Of a stretch of 64,000 bases of DNA, positions 11,715 through 22,079 are shown in pieces. The notes below the pieces were generated by a model, which worked only from the letters and a program-made list of their open reading frames with translations, was not told the origin of the DNA and did not search any database. The number at the start of each line of letters is the position of its first letter. The stretch's first letter is position 1. A program made the translations under genes and the position numbers. The DNA comes from Erigeron canadensis. Its lineage: Eukaryota > Streptophyta > Magnoliopsida > Asterales > Asteraceae. The DNA lies in contig NC_057769.1 of NCBI RefSeq assembly GCF_010389155.1, positions 31,992,735 to 32,056,734 on the forward strand, given 5' to 3'.

Positions 11715-12299
11715 TCAATAATGAAGGACATAAACATTATACTCAACGACCGTATCACCATTGCTCACATTAAAAAAATGAGTCTTTGCAAGAGCATAAC
11801 CTCGTGCAAATCGGAAAAGCCCACTCCCACCAACGATCGGCATCTCTCTGACCGAAGTCAACGGTGCATTCCTCCCTAATATACTCAAGGTGCTACCATT
11901 GTACTTTCCTTCAATAAAGACGTAATTTAGTACCATCAACAATGCAGATTCACTTAAGTCAGCAAATGCGTATATCCCTTGTGCTCTTCCCACAATCTTG
12001 GAGGTAATTTCGGGCCCAACTGTTAACGGGTCGTCAAGAATGACGGTAGCTCCAAATGCGGTTTTGGAGGTGTTGGTCACGGCGGCCTCGGCGACTCGGA
12101 CGGCAGTCGGGTGATCTCCTGTCACTATTTCTTGCAAGTAGAAGTGAAGGTGGCTTAGTTTTTCTTTCTCTAAGCCAAATCCTTTTTGTGACAATTTTTT
12201 TGAGAATTGATGGGCTTGTGTTTGATGCAAAAGTGTAGTAAATAATAGAAGAATGATAAAAATAACATGCTTGTGTTTTTGGACACATTGTTGAACCAT
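11715..12299 (-). CDS. dirigent protein, DIR-b/d type (DIR2), altered FHD motif
   Basis: 194-residue secreted dirigent protein in one exon. The signal peptide spans about residues 1-29 (IFIILLLFTTLLHQTQA, cleavage near HQFS). The barrel blocks DDPLTVGPE, VGRAQGIYA, KYNGSTLSILGRN, VREMPIVGG, FRFARGYALAKT and EYNVYVLHY are intact. The usual HFYFHD block reads HFYLQE instead: each of three successive codons differs from DIR3 at its third base only (TTC/TTG, CAT/CAA, GAC/GAA). The Asp of FHD corresponds by position to Asp49 of AtDIR6, an active-site residue of the family, so activity may be changed or lost. The rest of the protein is nearly the same as DIR3, and 3' flanking sequence is shared as well. 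A TATA-type CTTTATAAG (minus) at about 12394-12402 precedes the ATG by about 95 bp. Confidence 0.92.
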   Translation of the reverse strand: MVQQCVQKHKHVIFIILLLFTTLLHQTQAHQFSKKLSQKGFGLEKEKLSHLHFYLQEIVTGDHPTAVRVAEAAVTNTSKTAFGATVILDDPLTVGPEITSKIVGRAQGIYAFADLSESALLMVLNYVFIEGKYNGSTLSILGRNAPLTSVREMPIVGGSGLFRFARGYALAKTHFFNVSNGDTVVEYNVYVLHY

Positions 12300-12402
12300 T
12301 TTGGAGAAATTTAATTAACCAGGAGAGAAAGCTAGAGAGATCGATGTATATATCAATATATGTGTAGAGGTCTAGTTTAAATTTGCATTTCTTCTTATAA
12401 AG

Positions 12403-13680
12403 GAAAAAGTGGCCTGGTCGCATTTTGTTATATTTAATTTATTAAGATGTATTACGTCGTCTTGTAGGCAACTAGCTAGCTAGTGTTTGCCAGCAAGTGG
12501 CCGGAGAATTTGAAATGATCGCGGAACCATTCTAATATGGAACAGTGCTTTAGCAAATAAGTTTATGAGCTAATCGGACAATTAACAGACATGCCGTTGA
12601 ATCCAATCATTATTGTTGTTCAAAATTAAAAATAAGTCCATAAACTAAACAACTTTTAACACAAAAAGGGAATTGATCACGTTAACTTGTTCAAACCGGT
12701 AATTTAGAAGAAATATATCGTTTTGACCAGCTAGTTTAGAAACATTAATATGGAACATCATTGCCACAATATGAGAGTTTCTTGTAAATTTTAGATGTCC
12801 ATCAGTTGGTTTATACAACTAATTATCATTTACGCTATCTAAATTATTATCCTATTCAATTATTATTTTGTTCTTCTTAATTATTCATATTAAACTAGTA
12901 TTTCAGTTTATATGTAAAGATATATGTTTTGTATATTTTTAATTGATATTGTAATGATTTACATCTACTACTGTACGTGAAGATACTCGTATATCTCAAT
13001 CTTAAAACGTAACCAAAAAGACATGTAATTATTTTACCGCATATTTTTATTAAGTGGTAAAATTAAACTTATCTTACATATTATTATAATGATCGTATTT
13101 AATAAGTAACATATGTGTGTGGTGATTTCCTCCATGTTTTTTTAAGACAGCAACGGATAAATGGCTAACACCCTACGCGAATACGCTCATGTCGATTCGA
13201 TTCTTGGCAATGTCCTAAAGGGTTTGCTCCTCATGTGTTAGATGAGTACAACATTACTAAGACCCCTCCCCACATTTGCATGTTACATGATTCTTCGATG
13301 CTACAAATAAAAAATAAAAAACTCTCCTACATCTATTAAGATAGTTATCATGTGAGCTTTTTTTAGTTTTTGAGTTTCTTAAGTTTGGAAATGTTTAATT
13401 CACTCTTAAACAATAAAAAATCAACTATTTATTATGATCAATATATATTATGATCAATAAATAGTTGTGATCAACAAAGGGGTTTGCTCCCCATTTATTT
13501 GTGATCAATAAACAACATTTAATATGATCAAATACGTATTAATTTACCTGACCGACTCACCAAAATCAACAAGGCAACAAGCTCCAAAGACGAAGACATG
13601 CTAATAATGTGAGCCAAGCAACGAATTGAAGACGACGAGCTAACTAACACAACTGTTGGCATGGGAGCTAGTATGGGACT
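12403..13680. other. intergenic upstream of DIR2
   Basis: AT-rich spacer, partly duplicated from the DIR2 downstream flank (13580-13695 resembles 11165-11250). No gene seen. Confidence 0.45.
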
Positions 13681-13689
13681 ATATCCATG

Positions 13690-14045
13690 GTAGTCGCATA
13701 CACAAAAGTCGGGTTTTGCTCAACCCGACCCAAACTGGGTTTGGTCAATGAGAATAGAAACGGGTTTGACCAAACCCGAATTATCGGTTTGAAACCGGGT
13801 TTTGGTCAAACGTGGACCGGATTTTATCAGTTTTTGTTGGGGTTTTTTCTTCCAAAACCGTACCTGGTCTGATTTTAAACCTAGTATTTACCCGATTTTG
13901 AAACCCGAAACCGATTTCATACTGTCGGGATTCCCAAACCCAAGCCGATTTTGATCAAACTCATGTCGGTTTTGATCAAACCCAGATTTGACCGGTTTTT
14001 GTTTAGGTTTTCAACCCGGTTTTGAAAAATCTCGTTTTTATGTGA
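13690..14045. repeat. degenerate GGGTTTTG/CAAACCCG repeat
   Basis: Short units such as GGGTTTGGTCAAACCCG, CCGGTTTTG and their complements recur about every 20-40 bp. Many pair as inverted repeats. The open frame at 13687-13872 is a by-product of this repeat. Confidence 0.55.
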
Positions 14046-14186
14046 ACCACTAATTAATCCATGGTAATGCTTATAAAAATTTTTCATAGATTAAAATTTT
14101 TTTTCCCCGGCTTGGCCACATTTAGTAGCATTTATCCTATCATAGATGTAGAATCTTTTTAATCAGTTCAAAGAAACACGTACAAT

Positions 14187-14223
<37 letters not shown>

Positions 14224-14224
<1 letters not shown>

Positions 14225-15273
14225 GCGAGGATCCTGGAAGAAGGTGTGTTAAGGAGAGAAGGGAGAGAAGATCTTATTAGCCAATCAGAACTCGACATGT
14301 GTTAAAGATAAAAAAAAAAACGCGGTGGCAATTTTGTAAATAAATTAAAGTTTTGTAAAGCTTGGTCATTTTGGGCTCTCAGTAGGCTGGGGCAGCTTGG
14401 GTTGGGTCATCATAAGTTGGATCAACTTAGGTCCTGGGTTAGTTTGGTATGAGTCAGTTTGGTCCAGCTTGGGGTTTGATCAGGTTTAGGTCAGCTTGGG
14501 GTTGGATCAGTTTGGGGTCTAGGTCATCTTTGGTCAGGGTTGGGTCAGCTTGGGGTCTGGTCAGGTTTAGGTCAACTTGGGTCAGCTTGGGGTTGGGTCA
14601 GTTTGGGGTCTGGGTCATCTTTGGTCAGAGTTGGGTCAGCTTGGGGTCTGGGTCAGGTTGGGTCAGCGTGGGGTTGGGTCAGCTTGACACAATTTACACA
14701 TAATCTACACAAATGTAGATTATGGGTTTTGGGTCAGCTTGGGTTCTAGGTTAGGTCATCTTGGTCAGGTTTGGGTCAGCTTGGGGTCTCTTCAGGTTGG
14801 GTCAGCTTGGGGTTGGGTTAGCTTGACACAATTTACACATAATCTACACACATGTATATTATGGGTTTTGGGTCAGCTTGGGTTCTAGGTTGAGTCAGCT
14901 TGGGGTCTAGTCAATTTGGGTCAACTTGGGGTCGGGTTAGCTTGACACAATTTACACATAATCTACACAAATGTAGATTACGGGTTTGGGTCAGCTTGGG
15001 GTTCGGTTGAGTAAGCTTGGGTTGGGTCAGTTTGGGCTGAATCAGCTTGGGTTGGGTCAGGTTAAGGTGGGTCAGCTTGGGCTGAGTCATCTTGGGCTGA
15101 GTCATCTTGAGTTGGGTCAGCTTGAGGTGGATTGGGTCAGCTTAGGTTTGAAATCAAATTAATTACAAAAATGCCACCGCGTATTTTTTTAGAGGCGACG
15201 TGTCATACTCTGATTGGCCAATAGGACATTCTCTCCCTTCTCTCCTTAACACACCTTCTCATTTGATCTCTCA
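14224..15273. mobile_element. TIR element with minisatellite core, about 1.05 kb
   Basis: The left arm (14224-14339) and the reverse complement of the right arm (15164-15273) align over about 110 bp. Shared blocks include AGAAGGTGTGTTAAGGAGAG, the AAGGGAGAGAA block, CCAATCAGA and ACGCGGTGGCA followed by TTTTGTAA. Both ends abut (TA)n runs (about 14190-14220 and 15273-15297), so the target was probably an AT dinucleotide tract and the target duplication cannot be measured. The core is a tandem repeat and no transposase is encoded: a non-autonomous DNA transposon of unassigned superfamily. Confidence 0.72.
14365..15150. repeat. GGGTCAGCTTGGG minisatellite
   Basis: Dozens of units built from GGGTCAGCTTGGGGTTGG and close variants. 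A longer block, CTTGACACAATTTACACA followed by TAATCTACACAAATGTAGATTA, recurs near 14683, 14822 and 14940, giving a higher-order period of about 120-140 bp. Open frames through it (14449-14749 plus, 14911-15105 minus) merely translate the repeat. Confidence 0.75.
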
Positions 15274-15784
15274 TATATATATATATATATATATATTGTA
15301 AAACAAGTATTAAAGTAAAATAAATAAGACAAAATCTTGATCCTTGGATCATGGTTAAATTGATGCATGAAGATTCACGAAACAGTTGATACACAATGAT
15401 TTTCATGATGCACAGTGATTTTCAGTGAAGAAAAACCTATTGTTTTATTTGTTTTACTTTAATGCTTGTTTTATTTACCTAAAAAACACACATATATATA
15501 TATATAGTCTTACTAGATTTAGTACTTGTATGATGTACGATTAGTTTATATATGTATCGTATAATATGACTTATATAATATACAACCGGCTCATGACAAT
15601 ATAATGTGACTTATTATATACGGAGTATATGTCACATATATTTTGGTCTAATTTAAACCAAGTGACCAACTATGCATCCGTATATACCCACCTCCAAGGT
15701 CAAGGGTCGTAATAAGTACCATTACAACAAATTAAAACAGCACAACGTTGGATATATACATATATAATGTCGATTTGAATATAA

Positions 15785-16369
15785 TCAATAATGAAGGACA
15801 TAAACATTATACTCAAGGACGCCATTGGTCGCGTTTAAAGAATGAGTCTTTGCAAGAGCATAACCTCGTGCGAATCGGAAAAGCCCAGTCCCACCAACGA
15901 TCGGCATCTCTCTGACTGAAGTCAACGGTGCATTCCTCCCTAATACACTCAAGGTGCTACCATTGTACTTTCCTTCGACAAAGACGTAATTTAGTACCAT
16001 CAACAATGCAAATTCATTTAAGTCAGCAAATGCATATATCCCTTGTGCTCTTCCCACAATCTTGGAGGTTATTTCGGGCCCAACTGTTAACGGATCATCA
16101 AGAATGACGGTAGCTCCAAATGCGGTTTTGGAGGTGTTGGTCATGGCGGCCTCGGCCACCCGGATGGCAGTCGGGTGATCTCCTCCCAATATGTCATGGA
16201 AGTAGAAGTGAAGGTGGCTTAGTTTTTCTTTTTTTAAGCCAAATGTTTTTTGTGATAGTTTTTGTGAAAATTGATGGGCTTGTGCTTGATGCAAAAGTGT
16301 AGAGGATAGGAGAATGATAAAATATATAGCAACATTATGCTGGTGAATTTGGAGAATTTGTTGACCCAT
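15785..16369 (-). CDS. dirigent protein, DIR-b/d type (DIR3)
   Basis: 194-residue secreted dirigent protein in one exon. The signal peptide spans about residues 1-31 (IYFIILLSSTLLHQAQA), then HQFSQKLSQ. All family blocks are present, including an intact HFYFHD, DDPLTVGPE, VGRAQGIYA, KYNGSTLSVLGRN, VREMPIVGG and EYNVYVLHY. It is the closest relative of DIR2 in the window. Near the C-terminus it is two residues shorter (NATNGVLEYN against NVSNGDTVVEYN in DIR2). A TATA box CTATAAAA (minus) at 16441-16448 lies about 72 bp upstream of the ATG. The 3' flank (about 15550-15784) repeats the DIR2 3' flank, evidence that a segment longer than the gene was duplicated. Confidence 0.93.
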   Translation of the reverse strand: MGQQILQIHQHNVAIYFIILLSSTLLHQAQAHQFSQKLSQKTFGLKKEKLSHLHFYFHDILGGDHPTAIRVAEAAMTNTSKTAFGATVILDDPLTVGPEITSKIVGRAQGIYAFADLNEFALLMVLNYVFVEGKYNGSTLSVLGRNAPLTSVREMPIVGGTGLFRFARGYALAKTHSLNATNGVLEYNVYVLHY

Positions 16370-16448
16370 ATTATTGGAGAGAAATTAATTAAAGAGAGTA
16401 GATCGATGTAGAGGCCTGGAGGTTACATACATTTCGATCTTTTTATAG

Positions 16449-17592
16449 AGGGAAAATTAAGGAGGTAGGTTGTAAAAAATTTGCGTCACATATGCACAAT
16501 TATTATATTAAGATGTTTGCGTAAATAGCTAATTTGTTTGCGTAACCACCCGTTAATGACCTACTAGTAGTATAGTATTTAATTAATACAGTAAAATCTT
16601 AGTTTAAATGAACTTGATGACCAATCACGGTGAAACCGCCCTCCATGAAAACAAGCTGTGACCCGATGACCGTTTAGTTCAAAGACGACAAGGGAAAAAA
16701 AAATAAATCAGATGTTATTTCACTAACTTCTCATAATTTTTCGGGAGTCAATTTTAAGTTGAATTAATAATAGATTATATTTGTAAATTGATTGAGTTTT
16801 TAAAAGTGGGTAAAGTTGGATCAACTTTAGTTATATTGAATTATTTAAACATCAAATTTTAATCTTGATCATTGAATATAATTTAATGGTTAAAGTTGAT
16901 CTAACTTTACCTATAAAGTTTAATCAATGTTAAAAAATTAATAATTCTTTGTAAATGCCTTAATACATTGGCCTCTTGGCTTCTTATCGTTGTGTTCACA
17001 ATTTACCTTGTAATTCAATATAAGGTAAATAAGTGAGAAACTTCTGGTTTCATGTCCACTTTAGTATCTAAAGCATACATTGTATATAACTCATTCCCGA
17101 TGATTTACTATTCACACATATGGATCATAAGATATAAGATCTTCATTTGTCTTTAAAAAGATTTGAAACTGTGACTTACAACCTTCATTTATAGGCTCAT
17201 GTAATCATATGATGATGACGGTACCAATTGATCTATGATATATGATCGATTGGTTCACCTTGTAATTTGTTGATTCATTGACAATAAATTATCTATCGAA
17301 AAAAATACGTAATATGTTGTGCATATTCATGGACCCTAAACCTTTTTTATTTGACATTATTTCATAGATTGATTGCGGCCCAACAATGATAAGATTAAAA
17401 AAGAAAAAAATTATTTTTTTCAAATTCGTTCCACGAAATTCTCGTAAACTTTACGAACGAAACAGTCCTTTCAGTTGAACTAATTATTTAACAATATAAC
17501 CTTGAATTGGTTTGGATAGTATCTTTGATTCATACTCAGCGCTTATCTGCCCAATCAACCCCAACACACTTAAATTGCTATAATACACTAAG
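16449..17592. other. intergenic upstream of DIR3
   Basis: No gene seen. A TIR-like pair around 16805-16835 and 16889-16918 (TAAAGTTGGATCAACTTTA and its approximate complement) suggests a short MITE remnant at about 16740-16940, similar in motif to the 55.2-55.9 kb elements. Confidence 0.4.
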
Positions 17593-17700
17593 AAAAATGG
17601 TTAATGTGTCAAAAATATAAGCTTAAAAATATGCATAATAATAAAATGGTTAATGTGTCAAAAATGTAAGCTTAAAAATATGCATAATAATAAAAGATTA
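17593..17700. repeat. 54-bp tandem duplication
   Basis: Two adjacent, nearly identical copies of a 54-bp unit containing GGTTAATGTGTCAAAAATRT and AAGCTTAAAAATATGCATAA. It lies downstream of DIR4. Confidence 0.75.
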
Positions 17701-17914
17701 AAGATCAATGGTAAAATGAAATCCATGTGTCAAAATATTGAATAGATTAGTGATATTTTTTGGTTCATTACTCATACATTTTTTTTTTTTTTGGTAAAGA
17801 ACATGATTTTAATTTACACTCTAAAAGTCTAAACACACACAAATTATAAGGTTTGTGACAAACCGTTTGTCGAATCTTCAATCCCAATATTATTAAATTA
17901 ATTGTAGAAAATGA

Positions 17915-18475
17915 TCAATAATGTAGAACGTAAACATCATATTCAACAGTTGCATCACCATTGCTAGCATTGAAGAAATGAGTCTTTGTGAGCGCATAAC
18001 CACGAGCAAATCGAAACACACCCGTTCCTCCCACGATAGGCATCTCTCTCACCGGCTCTTTCACGGCGTTCCTCCCTAATATACTCAAACTGCTACCATT
18101 GTACTTTTCGTCCACAAAAACATAATTTAATACAAACAAATACCCGGGTTCATTTAAGTCGGCAGATGCAACTATCCCTTGTGCTCTTCCCACAATCTTG
18201 GAGGTTAGTTCGGGACCAACTGTTAATGGATCGTCGGTCATGACCGTGGTTCCAAATCCGGTATTAGAGGTGTTGGATGTCGCGGCCTCGGCTACCTTGA
18301 CGACGCTAGGGGGTTTACCACTAATCACGTCATGAAAGTAGAAATGGAGGTGAGTTAGTTTCTCTTGCTTCAAACCAAGATATTTTGGTGATAATTTCTT
18401 TGAAAAATAATGGGATTGTGCTTGGTTGAGACATAAGAATACAAAAATGGTAAGAATAATATAGTTTTGGCCCAT
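17915..18475 (-). CDS. dirigent protein, DIR-b/d type (DIR4)
   Basis: 186-residue secreted dirigent protein in one exon. The frame stays open upstream to 18625, but I place the start at 18475 (MGQNYIILTIFVFLCL). A proper signal peptide begins there, the length then matches the siblings, and a TATA box TTTATAAC (minus, 18549-18556) lies between the two possible starts. Barrel blocks are HFYFHDV, DDPLTVGPE, VGRAQGIVAS, KYNGSSLSILGRN, VREMPIVGGTG, FRFARGYALTKT and EYDVYVLHY. The loop SGKPPSVVKVAEAA, and Asp for Asn in EYDVY, pair it with DIR5 and separate it from DIR1-3. The core promoter is shared with DIR5 (CGTCTTTATAACATG on the minus strand in both). Confidence 0.93.
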   Translation of the reverse strand: MGQNYIILTIFVFLCLNQAQSHYFSKKLSPKYLGLKQEKLTHLHFYFHDVISGKPPSVVKVAEAATSNTSNTGFGTTVMTDDPLTVGPELTSKIVGRAQGIVASADLNEPGYLFVLNYVFVDEKYNGSSLSILGRNAVKEPVREMPIVGGTGVFRFARGYALTKTHFFNASNGDATVEYDVYVLHY

Positions 18476-18548
18476 GGTGTATAGATGCAAGGAGAATATA
18501 TTGGATGTGTGGGGAATTAATATATGGTGATAATCATGGTATTTCATG

Positions 18549-18558
18549 TTATAAAGAC
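18549..18558 (-). promoter_or_regulatory. TATA box of DIR4
   Basis: The minus strand reads GTCTTTATAACATG about 75 bp before the chosen ATG. The same string precedes DIR5 at the same distance. Confidence 0.6.
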
Positions 18559-18639
18559 GAGCAAAAGAAACGAAAGTCGAATTTGGACAACTCACAATCG
18601 CAAAAAATAAATAAACTTGAACCAATATTATATGATTTT

Positions 18640-19110
18640 ATATAATTATATTTCAGCTATAATGTTCTCTTTTATTTGTTTGAGACTAATTAAAATGCTA
18701 TTTTAGGCCGGCCAATTGCAAGTAACATAATTCCTAGAAGTCGTTGACTTGTTACAAATGATGGATTTAAAAGATAACAAGTGGTAATATATGTAAAAGA
18801 AATAATCCCCGTTTACATCGCCATGTGGGCTCGATTAGAAAACGTATCCTGATTTCTAATCAATGATAAATGGATGTTTATATAACAGTAGTATTATTTT
18901 GGTAATTTTATGGTAAGATTTTTATTCGACTTCATCCATTTGATGTTATTTTTGGAACGTTAAAAATATAATTAAATAATAATGTCTAGCAAGCTGCTAG
19001 ATATGATCACAGTACAATAGTACATCATACAAAATCTAGCGCTAGAATTACAACATATATATGATCATCTATTTCGTATTTATTTTAGTGTATATACAAT
19101 GTTTCTCCAT
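18640..19110. other. intergenic upstream of DIR4
   Basis: AT-rich spacer with nothing recognised. Confidence 0.4.
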
Positions 19111-19111
19111 C

Positions 19112-19112
<1 letters not shown>

Positions 19113-19187
<75 letters not shown>
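19113..19187. repeat. (ATT)n microsatellite
   Basis: About 25 uninterrupted trinucleotide units. It directly adjoins the SINE-like sequence and may be its 3' tail. Poly-Ile translations across it are artefacts. Confidence 0.9.
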
Positions 19188-19420
19188 TTTAACGGCGGGT
19201 GGGAAAGTCGTTCCATCGAGCTGAGCGGTGACATCCAAACGTGTAGTATGCTCAGGGTTTGAGACACTTTACAATGCTGGTACCCCCAAAGGGAGCCCAT
19301 TTTACGTCAAAGAGGTAAATGCCCGATGTCAACGGGAAATACAAGATTCGATCCCATGACCTCTAAGCCAACACCCCCTCTCGCCAAGATACCCAGAAGG
19401 TATATATCCCAGCTGGCCAC
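19188..19420 (-). mobile_element. SINE-like sequence with (AAT)n tail
   Basis: Minus strand: a GC-richer island with an A-box-like TTGGCTTAGAGG, a B-box-like GGGATCGAATCT, a body, then AAAAATAATAATAAT running into the trinucleotide array. The layout (tRNA-like promoter, body, simple-repeat tail) fits a plant SINE. The spacing between boxes is short and no target duplication was found. Confidence 0.45.
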
Positions 19421-20600
19421 TGCGACAGAAGCTATTATCGTCATCATAGTTGAATTGAAGACGGTTTTTTATACATATACACATTTACTTTTTACTTATA
19501 CACATCAAATATGTGGATTTATCTGTATATACATTTAATACTTATCAAAATGTTGATGATTATTTTTATTAGACACATATATATACGAGTAATATATCAA
19601 TGCGTGTTGATCATATCTTAAAGATTATGGTTGTAATCAGGGTACTAATTATCTGGCATAATATATCTATGGTATATTTTATAAAAGTTTGTTTATACTA
19701 AATGATGATATATAGCTATTCCAATTAATAATCACGAAAGATAGATATATATAGTTGACAACTTGACATTGACCAAAATGCTAAAGTCTGATAAGGTCCG
19801 ATCTCGTTTTGTCAACTGGATTCTTATAGTTTTTTTTTATTCTTTAACGACCTTCAGATTTAATTACAGAAGAATGTTATAGCGAGAGAGGTTAGAAATA
19901 CAACATGTTTGAAGTACCATCAAGTTTGAATAATGGTTCCGGATAGTGACGGGCCGGTCTATATGGAAACCGAAATCATAGAAATGAAAATGGTTTAGTT
20001 TGTTATGTTTAGCTGGTAGGCATGAGATAATAATACTGACAGAGAGTACGTAATCAATTTCTTCCCGAGAAGGCCTTCCTATACGTATTTTGATTTCCAT
20101 CCGATCCGATTCTCAAGTAAATTAATTTTGACTTTTGAGGAAGTTTTATCTTCTTGTTATTGTTGATCATCAATGCATACAGTATGTTAGAAGTATCCAT
20201 CGATTATTGAAGCTATATATGTCTATTTAACTATTATTAACAACTATACGTACAGTTTTATCAATTATAGGTAATTAACATCACATGTTACATTATACCA
20301 ATTCTCAAACAAATATATATGCCAAGCACGTCTCGTGAGATGGAGAATTTAGTAAAAGAAATTAATGATTAACTAGTAGCTGGACTCGAATTAGTCGTGC
20401 ATATACTTAATTACTTCTTTATGACGAGGCAAGTGTTGGTTAATTTGTTTAAATTAATATCCTTTTCTATATTATACTCGTATTTGCAACATAGTCAAAA
20501 TATTTCTTTTAGTTGTAGTAATGGCTAGAAATTAGCAGTGCTCCATCACCTCCTTAAATAGAAGGGTATCAAGGTCATTTGACTACAAATTTTACATCAC
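19421..20600. other. intergenic
   Basis: AT-rich. Small frames at 19326-19538 (+) and 19864-20100 (-) show no family features. Confidence 0.4.
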
Positions 20601-20617
20601 AATTTTCGCTAATAATA

Positions 20618-20702
<85 letters not shown>
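20618..20702. repeat. (AAT)n microsatellite
   Basis: About 28 trinucleotide units. Minus-strand frames through it encode only poly-Tyr or poly-Leu. Confidence 0.9.
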
Positions 20703-20703
<1 letters not shown>

Positions 20704-20789
20704 GAAATTGAGTGAACAGTGGTTCGATTTCCAGATGCATCTGGGCCGTATTTTTGGTATGCGGGGGTGTTTTTGATCCAATTCCAACC

Positions 20790-21456
20790 TCTAGCATAAT
20801 ACTAATCACTTGAGTGTCACTATTAGCATTCAAACCATTAAACAATTAAGACGTCATTCCAATAAAAAAATCTCGATCAATTAATATGCAGTTAGAAAAA
20901 AAAGAAGAAGATAAGAAGTGAATATGTGTTTTCATGCATTACGCAATATATATGCAACTTAATTTCCTTGACGCTCGACATGTTGTTGTATAATAATCGT
21001 TTAATTAATCGTTGTTTCAAATTAATCTTCACCCTCACCAGCCGCATTATTACTTTGTTTCTTCATCGTCACCCATATGTTACGCCATTAATAGAAAGGC
21101 ACCATTAAAAAGTCGGTTATGAATTTAGAATGATTCTTCTGTCTCCATTTTGATGATACGTACTTAACTATTTATTGTAACTTTTATTGTAAATAAGGTC
21201 ACATACTTATGCTATAAATAAAGGAACAATTATGGTTACAGAGTTTGTATTAATTAAGGTCATCCAAAGTACAGTAAAAAAATAATTATGCGCATTGATT
21301 TAATCACTCTTTAAATTGAAACAAATACAAAATGTAATTAAGCTTGTTATATTTTAAATCATCTTTGCAAGATGTCGAAGATACAAAATATATAAGCTTG
21401 TAAAACCCTTTATTATGCCCATTTGAAAATCAATATATGTTCAATGATATAAATGA
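20790..21456. other. intergenic downstream of DIR5
   Basis: No gene recognised. Confidence 0.4.
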
Positions 21457-22017
21457 TCAGTAATGAATGACAAAAACATCATACTCAACAGTCGAATCAC
21501 CATTGCTTGGATTAGAAAACTGAGTCTTTGTAAGCGCATAACCACGAGCAAATCGAAAAAACCCCGTCCCTCCGACGATTGACATCTCTCTCACCGGTGC
21601 CAACACCGCATTCCTCCCTAGTAAACTCAAAGTGCTCCCATTATACTTTCCTTCACCAAAAACCAAATTAAATACCCATAAATACCCAAAATCATTTAAG
21701 TCAGCTGATGCAGACATCCCCTGTCCTCTTCCCACAATCTTGGAGGTTAGTTCAGGACCAACTGTCAATGGATTGTCCGCCACGTATGTTGTTCCAAATC
21801 CGGTTTTGGAACTGTTGGTTGTGGCGGCCTCGGCCACTTGGACAACGGTAGGCGGGCGGCCGCTGATTACTTCATGGAAGTAGAAGTGGAGGTGAGTTAG
21901 TTTTTCTTTCTCGAAACCAAGCGAATTTGGTGACAAGTTTTCTGAAAATTGTTGGGATTTTGTTTGAATGAGAAGTTGGAATAGGAAAATGGTGATGATG
22001 ATATGCTTTTGGTTCAT
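21457..22017 (-). CDS. dirigent protein, DIR-b/d type (DIR5)
   Basis: 186-residue secreted dirigent protein in one exon. The signal peptide spans about residues 1-22 (IIITIFLFQLLIQTKS), then QQFSENLS. The first conserved block is HFYFHEV, so the Asp of FHD is replaced by Glu. Other blocks are DNPLTVGPE, VGRGQGMSAS, KYNGSTLSLLGRN, VREMSIVGGTG, FRFARGYALTKT and EYDVFVIHY. It carries more departures from the family consensus than DIR4 (Asp to Asn in DDPLTVGPE, Ala to Gly in VGRAQG, Pro to Ser in REMPIV), suggesting relaxed constraint or a shifted role. The TATA box TTTATAAC (minus) at 22065-22072 lies about 50 bp upstream, inside the block shared with DIR4. Confidence 0.92.
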   Translation of the reverse strand: MNQKHIIITIFLFQLLIQTKSQQFSENLSPNSLGFEKEKLTHLHFYFHEVISGRPPTVVQVAEAATTNSSKTGFGTTYVADNPLTVGPELTSKIVGRGQGMSASADLNDFGYLWVFNLVFGEGKYNGSTLSLLGRNAVLAPVREMSIVGGTGFFRFARGYALTKTQFSNPSNGDSTVEYDVFVIHY

Positions 22018-22064
22018 GGTGTGGATGTAGTAGGGCGAATTGGATATGTGGGAATGGTGATCAT

Positions 22065-22074
22065 GTTATAAAGA
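22065..22074 (-). promoter_or_regulatory. TATA box of DIR5
   Basis: The minus strand reads GTCTTTATAACATG, the same string as upstream of DIR4. Confidence 0.6.
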
Positions 22075-22079
22075 CGGTT

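Noticed and set aside
12034..12423. Frames overlapping DIR2 and DIR3 on other frames or strands (also 16120-16302)
   Set aside because: Shadows of the conserved dirigent coding sequence; they occur at the same place in both duplicates.
14449..15105. Repeat-protein genes
   Set aside because: The frames only translate the GGGTCAGCTTGGG minisatellite, in several frames and on both strands.
18476..18625. N-terminal extension of DIR4
   Set aside because: It lies upstream of or across the TATA box shared with DIR5, lacks a signal peptide at its own start, and exceeds the family length.
19085..20845. Frames with long poly-Ile, poly-Tyr or poly-Leu runs
   Set aside because: They cross (ATT)n or (AAT)n microsatellites and have no domain outside the run.
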